Source: Candidatus Moranbacteria bacterium RIFOXYB1_FULL_43_19 (lineage in GTDB: Bacteria > Patescibacteriota > Minisyncoccia > Moranbacterales > UBA11712). From it: 37,341 nucleotides of DNA. The DNA is taken from positions 1 through 37,341 of the forward strand of contig MFSH01000017.1 in the NCBI GenBank assembly GCA_001784875.1. The letters run 5' to 3'. Positions within the stretch are counted from its first letter, which is position 1; each line of letters opens with the position of its first letter. This document shows, one piece after another, positions 30,332 to 37,341 of this stretch. Both the position numbers and the translations under genes were made by a program. Below the pieces are notes generated by a model. That model saw only the letters and a list, made by a program, of their open reading frames with translations. It ran no database searches and was not told the origin of the DNA.

Positions 30332-30364
30332 TTACAGTATACTAGTATACTGTAAATTAGACAA
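30332..30364 (-). promoter_or_regulatory. Promoter and overlapping palindromic operator of the TrpR-like gene
   Basis: The 24-bp perfect palindrome at 30332-30355 has arms TTACAGTATACT and AGTATACTGTAA. On the minus strand TTGTCT (30364-30359), a 17-bp spacer and TATACT (30341-30336) form a promoter whose spacer and -10 box lie inside the palindrome. A protein bound there would block RNA polymerase. Confidence 0.75.
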
Positions 30365-30494
30365 ATTGGTTTGTTGGCCGGAAATGCCTGGCACAATTTT
30401 GGAGATATTTATTTGATGAGACGCGAAATGTGGAAAAAATAAAAAAGACCCAGCGTTTCTTGCAAGGCCTCTGACCTGAAAATTTCCGATGGCG

Positions 30495-30941
30495 CTATAT
30501 CACTCTCACAAATTCGATACTCTCCCCCCCATCAACCAGTTTTGCAAAAGCAAGAATGACCTCTTTTTCCGGATATTTAGCAATGATTTTTTCCTTGGCT
30601 TTTTTGAGCTCGCTTTCATGAAAACGCTGTTCGGCTTCGAGATCGCCTTTGAACTCCGCGCTTCCGCCATATGCGCCGCAGTCAGCGTGATTCACGATGA
30701 CAATACGCGCCACATGGTGGAGATCGCATGGCACGCCTATGCATTTCATCGGAACGTCCCCTTCATTTTGGCATTCATTGATGGCCTTGGCCGCACCGGG
30801 TATTTTGGGAAAGTCATATGACTCGATTTCCAACTCTTCCTCGACAAATTTAATTGTTTCTTTCCAAAAACGAAAGTCGATGCAAGCCAGCACCACCGCT
30901 TCGCAGGAGTGGACATTTTTATACTTGAATTCTGTCTTCAT
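30495..30941 (-). CDS. Beta-carbonic-anhydrase-like protein
   Basis: This 148-residue protein resembles beta-class carbonic anhydrases, zinc enzymes that interconvert CO2 and bicarbonate. It has VVLACIDFRF with C20, D22 and R24, and VNHADCGAYGG with H85 and C88. These supply the expected Cys-His-Cys zinc ligands and the Asp-Arg dyad. IPGAAKA replaces the usual R-x-G-N-A stretch between them. It is shorter than typical family members of about 200 residues, lacking N- and C-terminal helices. It may therefore be a carbonic-anhydrase-related protein with another activity. It lies downstream of atpC and upstream of the TrpR-like gene. Confidence 0.8.
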   Translation of the reverse strand: MKTEFKYKNVHSCEAVVLACIDFRFWKETIKFVEEELEIESYDFPKIPGAAKAINECQNEGDVPMKCIGVPCDLHHVARIVIVNHADCGAYGGSAEFKGDLEAEQRFHESELKKAKEKIIAKYPEKEVILAFAKLVDGGESIEFVRVI

Positions 30942-30949
30942 AGGCTATT

Positions 30950-31058
30950 TTCAGTACTAAATAAAAATTTTTAACTTTGAATAAATCCTAATGCACTAAT
31001 TTTTAAACATTGAGAAATTTGAAAATTATTTAAAAATTATAAAATTAAAAATTCAAAA
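30950..31058. other. AT-rich junction between atpC and the carbonic-anhydrase-like gene
   Basis: This is a low-complexity AT-rich stretch with several inverted words (GTTAAAAATT-like on the left, AATTAAAAATTC on the right). It may be a worn intergenic palindrome of the kind seen at other junctions, but the arms are too degenerate to be sure. Confidence 0.4.
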
Positions 31059-31059
31059 A

Positions 31060-31503
31060 TTACTCTATTTTCATTCCCCTCTTCGTCAAATGTTTCTTGG
31101 CCACCCTTATCCGCGCCAGATTTTTTTCAAGAATTGCCGCTGCAGTCGCGTATTGGGTTTCGTCGGCTTGGATCCTTTCTTCTTTCAATTTCTCGGCTCG
31201 ATCCTTTGCTTCTTCCGCCCGTTTCACATCTATTTCCTCGGCTCTTTCTGCCGTATCTGCTAAAATCGTAATTTCGTTTTTCTGCACTTCAATCATGCCT
31301 CCTGAAACAGCCATGGCAATTTCCTTGCCTCCCGCCTTCACGTCGAGTTCTCCCGGGACCAGGATGGAAATAAGCGGAATGTGATTTGGAAGTACAGTAA
31401 TTTCGCCGTCCGCTGTCGGAAGAGTGACCTGATCTATCTGATCTTCAAATACTGTTCGCTCCGGTGTTACGATCTTAAATTTTATCTTATTTTCAGCAGC
31501 CAT
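31060..31503 (-). CDS. atpC: ATP synthase epsilon subunit
   Basis: The epsilon subunit is part of the F1 central stalk and can inhibit ATP hydrolysis. The 147-residue protein has the N-terminal beta-sandwich (IKFKIVTPERTVFEDQIDQVTLPTADGEITVLPNHIPLI, split in two) with LVPGELDV and VSGGMIEVQKNEITILADTAERAEEID. The C-terminal helical hairpin (about 95-147) is complete and highly charged. It is the last gene of the atp cluster, after atpD with a 103-bp palindromic junction. Confidence 0.94.
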   Translation of the reverse strand: MAAENKIKFKIVTPERTVFEDQIDQVTLPTADGEITVLPNHIPLISILVPGELDVKAGGKEIAMAVSGGMIEVQKNEITILADTAERAEEIDVKRAEEAKDRAEKLKEERIQADETQYATAAAILEKNLARIRVAKKHLTKRGMKIE

Positions 31504-33042
<1,539 letters not shown>

Positions 33043-34005
33043 CTAATTCTCAAGCGCCGCTCTTCCGGCACTGATTTCGGCGATTTCCTGCGTGATGCCG
33101 GCTTGGCGGATTTGGTTGAATATAAGAGTCAGATTGTCCACCATGTCGCTGGCCGCGTCCGTCGCGTTTCGCATTGCCACCATCCGGGCCGACTCTTTCG
33201 AGGCGTTCGATTCCAAAATGGCATAGTATATCTGCATCTCCACGAGCCGCGGCCAGATCCCCGCCAAAACCTCTTTGGGAGCCGGTTCGACTTTGTATTC
33301 GATGCTTTCTTTCTCAAGCCCGACTTCTTCAGCTAGCATATCCATATCCGCCAGTTGTTTTTCGAGGTCCACTTTTGAAATAGGAAGAATCTGGCGAAGC
33401 TTGGGCTGCTGGACGATAGTTGAAATATAATCCGTGTAGGCAATCACCACTTTGTCATACTTTTCCGCCTGATATTCATCCATCACAAGCCTTGCGAGCG
33501 CCCGGACGTCTTCTATTTTTGGAAGGTATGTCAGCTCGTCAAAAGTGGCAACAATATTTTTCCTGATTTTTCGGACCAAATTCGCCCCTATTTTCCCGAC
33601 AGTCACGAAATCAATTTCTATTTTGTCGTCCGGAACGCTTGATTCGATTCGGCGGTTGCCGACCCGGTTTATTTTGAGCTGGGCCGGATTTTTCACCTGC
33701 TCGACCACTTTTTTCATGAGCTGCGAATTGAATCCTCCGCAGAGCCCCCGGTTTGATGTGACAACAATCACAAGAATCCTTTTCACTTCCCTGACCGCGA
33801 GAAGCCCTGTCTGGTAACGCTCAAAAGCCCGAGCCATATTGGTGAGAATATTCCAGGCGCTGTGGGCATAGGGCCGGATAGCCAAAACAGCCGCCGTGGC
33901 CCGCCTCATTTTCGAAGCGGCTACCATTTCCATGGCACGGGTGATTTTTTTCGTATTGTTCACCGATTTTATACGGCGACGGATTTCGCGGGATCCTTGA
34001 GCCAT
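33043..34005 (-). CDS. atpG: ATP synthase gamma subunit
   Basis: The rotating central stalk of F1. The 320-residue protein has the conserved N-terminal helix (IRRRIKSVNNTKKITRAMEMVAASKMRRA, in two parts), VVTSNRGLCGGFNSQL, and the C-terminal signature RMVAMRNATDAASDMVDNLTL. About 25 residues of extra sequence lie in the middle (near 185-220) compared with typical proteins of 285-295 residues. It follows atpA after a 133-bp family B palindrome. The ATG at 34005 lacks a Shine-Dalgarno. Confidence 0.95.
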   Translation of the reverse strand: MAQGSREIRRRIKSVNNTKKITRAMEMVAASKMRRATAAVLAIRPYAHSAWNILTNMARAFERYQTGLLAVREVKRILVIVVTSNRGLCGGFNSQLMKKVVEQVKNPAQLKINRVGNRRIESSVPDDKIEIDFVTVGKIGANLVRKIRKNIVATFDELTYLPKIEDVRALARLVMDEYQAEKYDKVVIAYTDYISTIVQQPKLRQILPISKVDLEKQLADMDMLAEEVGLEKESIEYKVEPAPKEVLAGIWPRLVEMQIYYAILESNASKESARMVAMRNATDAASDMVDNLTLIFNQIRQAGITQEIAEISAGRAALEN

Positions 34006-34012
34006 TTTATAA

Positions 34013-34140
34013 AACTCTAAATACTAAGCACTAAATCCTAAATAAATCCAAAGCTCAAAAAAATAAACTCGAAATATTTTGTATTTTGACAATTTGAATT
34101 TTGAAATTATTTAGGATTTCGGATTTCGGATTTCGGATTT
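34013..34140. repeat. Intergenic imperfect palindrome, family B copy 3
   Basis: The left arm (CTCTAAATACTAAGCACTAA, CTAAATAAATCC) is inverted on the right (ATTATTTAGGATTTCGG), which carries three tandem GGATTTC units. The right end touches the atpA stop codon. Confidence 0.85.
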
Positions 34141-35689
34141 AATTATTATTATTCCCATAAACTCCCTTGTACTCTTCAATCGCTTTTTTCAGCGCGCTTT
34201 CCACTTTTTCCGTCAGTTCTTTTTTCTCTTTTATCAGTACTAAAATATCACCTTTCATTTCTTTCATATATTTCAAAAACTCTTCTTCCCATTTTTGCAC
34301 TTTTTGAACTTCAACGTCATCGAGGTATCCGTTTGTGAGGGCGTAGAGTATCGCCACCTGATTCTCTACCGGCATCGGGACATATTGATCCTGCTTCAAA
34401 ACTTCGACTGTCCGCTGTCCACGCTCAATCTGTTTTCGGGTTGCTTCGTCAAGATCTGATCCGAATTGGGCAAAAGCTTCGAGTTCGCGGAATTGGGCCA
34501 GATCGAGGCGCAATTTTCCGGCCACTTTTTTCATCGCCTTGATCTGGGCGGCTGAACCCACGCGCGACACGGAAAGACCGACGTTCAAAGCCGGGCGGAT
34601 GCCCTTATAGAACAAATCGGACTCAAGATAAATCTGGCCGTCGGTAATAGAGATAACGTTGGTCGGAATATAGGCTGATACGTCGCCGGCCTGGGTTTCA
34701 ATGATGGGAAGAGCAGTGAGAGAACCGCCTCCAAAATCTTTTGAAAGTTTGGCGCTCCGTTCGAGAAGCCGCGAGTGCAGATAAAATATGTCTCCCGGAT
34801 AGGCTTCCCGGCCTGGCGGACGCTTGAGAAGAAGCGACACCTGGCGATAGGCCCAGGCATGTTTGGAAAGGTCATCGTAGATGACGAGCGCATCGCGCCC
34901 CTGATCCATGAAATACTCCCCGATGGCACAGCCGGAATAGGGGGCGACAAAAGAAAGGGCGGCCGGATCTGATGCTCCCGCGACCACTACGATTGTGTGC
35001 TTCATCGCCTCGTTTTTTTCAAGTTCCGCCACGATACGGGCCACTTTCGATTCTTTCTGCCCGATGGCAACATAGATACAGATTACGTCTTCGTTCTTTT
35101 GGTTAATGATCGCGTCAATGGCAAGAGCTGTTTTTCCGGTTTGCCGGTCGCCGATGATGAGTTCGCGCTGCCCCCGGCCGATGGGAATCATCGAGTCGAT
35201 GGCCTTGATTCCCGTCTGGAGCGGCGTATTCACCGATTGTCTGGCAATGACGCCTGGCGCAATTTTTTCAATGGGATAAAATTTATCGTTTTGGATATCG
35301 CCTTTTCCGTCAATTGCGACGCCGAGAGGATTGACAACGCGCCCGACCATGTTTTTCCCGACAGGAATGGAAAGAATTTTCCCGGTGGATTTCACCGTGT
35401 CGCCTTCCTTGATTTTTTCGTATTCGCCAAGGATCATTGCCCCGACCTGGTCTTCTTCAAGATTGAGAGCAACGCCAAAAACGGACTCGCCTTTCCCTGC
35501 GCCCTCTTTCATTGAAGCTTTGGCGGGTACAAACTCCAGCATTTCGCTGGCCATCGCGTCCGAAAGTCCGCTCACGCGGGCAATTCCGTCCCCGACTTCA
35601 ATTACCCGGCCGATCCGCTCGGCTTTTGTTTCGGCCCTGAAGCCGGATATTTGTTTCTTGAGGGTTTCGATGATGAAATCTTTTGACAT
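34139..35689 (-). CDS. atpA: ATP synthase alpha subunit
   Basis: The non-catalytic nucleotide-binding subunit of F1, 516 residues. It has the P-loop [13 protein letters not shown] (near 171-183), [36 protein letters not shown] and the conserved [14 protein letters not shown]. The N-terminal [17 protein letters not shown] is standard. It ends in YGNNNN, its last bases meeting a family B palindrome. It lies between atpH and atpG in the usual order. The ATG at 35689 has no Shine-Dalgarno and follows a family C palindrome. Confidence 0.97.
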   Translation of the reverse strand: MSKDFIIETLKKQISGFRAETKAERIGRVIEVGDGIARVSGLSDAMASEMLEFVPAKASMKEGAGKGESVFGVALNLEEDQVGAMILGEYEKIKEGDTVKSTGKILSIPVGKNMVGRVVNPLGVAIDGKGDIQNDKFYPIEKIAPGVIARQSVNTPLQTGIKAIDSMIPIGRGQRELIIGDRQTGKTALAIDAIINQKNEDVICIYVAIGQKESKVARIVAELEKNEAMKHTIVVVAGASDPAALSFVAPYSGCAIGEYFMDQGRDALVIYDDLSKHAWAYRQVSLLLKRPPGREAYPGDIFYLHSRLLERSAKLSKDFGGGSLTALPIIETQAGDVSAYIPTNVISITDGQIYLESDLFYKGIRPALNVGLSVSRVGSAAQIKAMKKVAGKLRLDLAQFRELEAFAQFGSDLDEATRKQIERGQRTVEVLKQDQYVPMPVENQVAILYALTNGYLDDVEVQKVQKWEEEFLKYMKEMKGDILVLIKEKKELTEKVESALKKAIEEYKGVYGNNNN

Positions 35690-35820
35690 AATTCAAAATT
35701 TAAAAATCAAAAGTCAAAATGACAATTCAAAATGTAAAATTTTCTTTTTCTTACGCTTGGCAGGCATTTTGAATTTTACATTGTCATTTTGCATTTTGAT
35801 ATTTGCATTTTTAATTTTTA
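35690..35820. repeat. Intergenic imperfect palindrome, family C copy 2
   Basis: The left arm (CAAAAGTCAAAATGACAATT, CAAAATGTAAAATT) is inverted on the right (TTTTACATTGTCATTTTGC). It matches the glmS-glmM junction element at 23660-23791. It reaches from the atpA start codon to the atpH stop codon. Confidence 0.88.
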
Positions 35821-36219
35821 AGCCACTAATGCTTTTTTCAATCTGTCTAGCTGGCCCCGTATGCTCCCATCCACAATCTCGTCTCCAACCCGAATTATTA
35901 TCCCGCCTTTGATACCGGGGTCAACTATATTTTTCAAAATCACTTCTTTTGCTTCATATTTCTCTTTCAGGAAATGTTTTATCTTTTTCGTCTCGATATC
36001 GCCCAATTTTTTACGACTCACGACCTCCGCTTCAACGATTCCTTTTTCTTTGTTATATATGGCTGAAAATTGATCGATGATTTTCCCGGTGAGCTTCAGT
36101 TTCCTATTTCTATATACATAACACGCGAAATCAGCGGCAGATTTTTGAATATCCGCATTCGATTTGTTATCGGTTAGTTCATATAGAACTTGAGCAAGTT
36201 GTTTTGCAGTTGTACGCAT
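35818..36219 (-). CDS. atpH: ATP synthase delta subunit, short form
   Basis: The delta subunit joins the peripheral stalk to the top of F1. The 133-residue protein keeps the C-terminal part (GIKGGIIIRVGDEIVDGSIRGQLDRLKKAL) that binds the b subunit. It is about 45 residues shorter than typical bacterial delta, mainly in the N-terminal helical domain (MRTTAKQLAQVLYELT onward). The position between atpF and atpA is canonical, supporting the call despite low sequence conservation. The start ATG follows a family D palindrome. Confidence 0.88.
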   Translation of the reverse strand: MRTTAKQLAQVLYELTDNKSNADIQKSAADFACYVYRNRKLKLTGKIIDQFSAIYNKEKGIVEAEVVSRKKLGDIETKKIKHFLKEKYEAKEVILKNIVDPGIKGGIIIRVGDEIVDGSIRGQLDRLKKALVA

Positions 36220-36221
36220 AA

Positions 36222-36340
36222 TTAATTTCTAATTCCCAACTTCTAACTTTTTATAAAATGTCTAATGCCCCAAATTTCATAATTCTATCATTGGACATTT
36301 GGGTTTTTGTTGGAAATTGGATATTGGAAATCAGTAATTT
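36222..36340. repeat. Intergenic imperfect palindrome, family D copy 3
   Basis: The left arm (TTTCTAATTCCCAACTTC, AAATGTCTAATGCCCC) is mirrored on the right (TCATTGGACATTTGGG, GGAAATTGGATATTGG). It shares words with 5011-5138 and 8985-9096. It fills the atpF-atpH junction. Confidence 0.8.
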
Positions 36341-36827
36341 ATTTTAGGCTTTTTTCGATTAGTTCCTTGTCTTTTTTCCCGTCTATCTTCTCATCAACAA
36401 TTTTTTCTGTCGCTGCGACGACAAGCCCTCCGATTTCCGACTTTATTTCAGCGATTGTCTTCTCTTTTTCTGTCTCAATCTCCTTTTTTGCGCTTTGAAT
36501 AATTTTCTCCGCTTGCGCTTTGGCTTCCTCCGCAATCTCAGACTTTGTTTTTTCGGCTTGAACATAGGCTTTTTCAACAATTTCCTTGGCTTCGGTCCGG
36601 GCTTTCCGAAGAACTTCCTTCTGCTTTTTTTCACTCTCTTCAAGTCTTTTTTCGGCAGCTTCGGCATCCGCAAGACCTTTTTCAATCTTCTTCTGCCGTT
36701 TTTCGAGTATGGCCAGAATCGGGCCATAGGCAAATTTCCAAAGGACAAAAAGCAGCACCAGAAAGTTGATAATCTGGGCGATTAGGAGTTTGTAGTCAAT
36801 GCCAAGCTTATTTAGTAATTCACTCAT
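36339..36827 (-). CDS. atpF: ATP synthase b subunit
   Basis: The peripheral stalk subunit that holds F1 against the rotor. The 162-residue protein has one N-terminal membrane segment (LLIAQIINFLVLLFVLWKFAY) and a long Glu/Lys/Ala-rich coiled coil (about 35-140). The KFAYGPILAILEKRQKKIEKGL stretch after the membrane segment is characteristic. Length is normal. It lies between atpE and atpH, separated from atpE by a family A palindrome. Confidence 0.95.
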   Translation of the reverse strand: MSELLNKLGIDYKLLIAQIINFLVLLFVLWKFAYGPILAILEKRQKKIEKGLADAEAAEKRLEESEKKQKEVLRKARTEAKEIVEKAYVQAEKTKSEIAEEAKAQAEKIIQSAKKEIETEKEKTIAEIKSEIGGLVVAATEKIVDEKIDGKKDKELIEKSLK

Positions 36828-36841
36828 AAAAATATATTAGT

Positions 36842-36957
36842 TTTGAGTAACAGGGCTGTGGGCAGTGGGACTGGTCATGAGCTGTGGATCATTAGCTTTT
36901 CCAAAGACCAGTGACCAATAGCTTGACTCACTGCCAAAAACTTTGTTACTCACAGCC
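36842..36957. repeat. Intergenic imperfect palindrome, family A copy 4
   Basis: The left arm (GAGTAACAGGGCTGTGGGC, AGTGGGACTGGTCATGAG) is inverted on the right (GACTCACTGCC, CTTTGTTACTCACAGCC). It shares arms with 3531, 12863 and 26866. It lies between atpE and atpF. Confidence 0.85.
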
Positions 36958-36962
36958 TAAAA

Positions 36963-37292
<330 letters not shown>

Positions 37293-37341
37293 TTAACGTC
37301 GGGTAAGTTGACGAGAGGGTAAATTAATATTTTTAATTTCC

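Overview
The window reads as a chromosomal segment of a bacterium of the Candidate Phyla Radiation (Patescibacteria), most like the Parcubacteria. The reasons are short versions of universal proteins (Rel without its C-terminal half, a 133-residue ATP synthase delta), few Shine-Dalgarno sequences, no biosynthetic genes except cell-wall precursors, and AT-rich repeats between genes. TGA works as a stop (parB, rel and atpD end in TGA), so the code is the standard bacterial one. The lineage is inferred from gene style, not from a marker tree.

Layout. (1) About 70-5750, minus strand: rpsU-yqeY-ybeY-dgkA-ftsA, with a HIT protein, hisS and lepB upstream. (2) About 5970-14500, plus strand: a LytR-CpsA-Psr protein, a RAYT-like Y1 transposase flanked by identical palindromes, pth, dprA, topA and a bifunctional Rel. 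A probable structured ncRNA is encoded on the minus strand at about 9118-9371, behind a consensus promoter. (3) 14500-16400, minus: parA-parB; then tRNA-Leu(CAA) on the plus strand. (4) 16670-30940, minus: a PP-loop tRNA thiolation-type protein, two envelope proteins, uppP, an Nramp-like transporter, glmS, glmM, a secreted beta-helix protein, a sugar nucleotidyltransferase, leuS, a TrpR/YerC-like regulator and a beta-carbonic-anhydrase-like protein. (5) 31060-37247, minus: atpE-F-H-A-G-D-C of F-type ATP synthase; atpB would be expected just beyond the right edge.

How the genes fit together. GlmS, GlmM and the adjacent nucleotidyltransferase can form a UDP-GlcNAc route. UppP, DgkA (undecaprenol kinase type), the LCP protein and FtsA serve lipid-carrier recycling, cell-wall polymer attachment and division. 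ParAB, TopA and DprA handle DNA.

The most unusual feature is the density of palindromic repeats. Long imperfect palindromes (about 65-130 bp) of at least four recurring sequence families fill most gene junctions, including every junction of the atp operon, and supply stop codons or last residues of several proteins. A second kind, short nested palindromes built like paired REPs, sits next to the RAYT gene, before pth and, in frame, inside uppP and topA; leuS carries a related single palindrome. Other notable points are a second, silently diverged copy of the glmS 3' end just downstream of glmS, a perfect palindrome at both ends of the TrpR-like gene, and promoters so close to start codons that leaderless or near-leaderless mRNAs are predicted.
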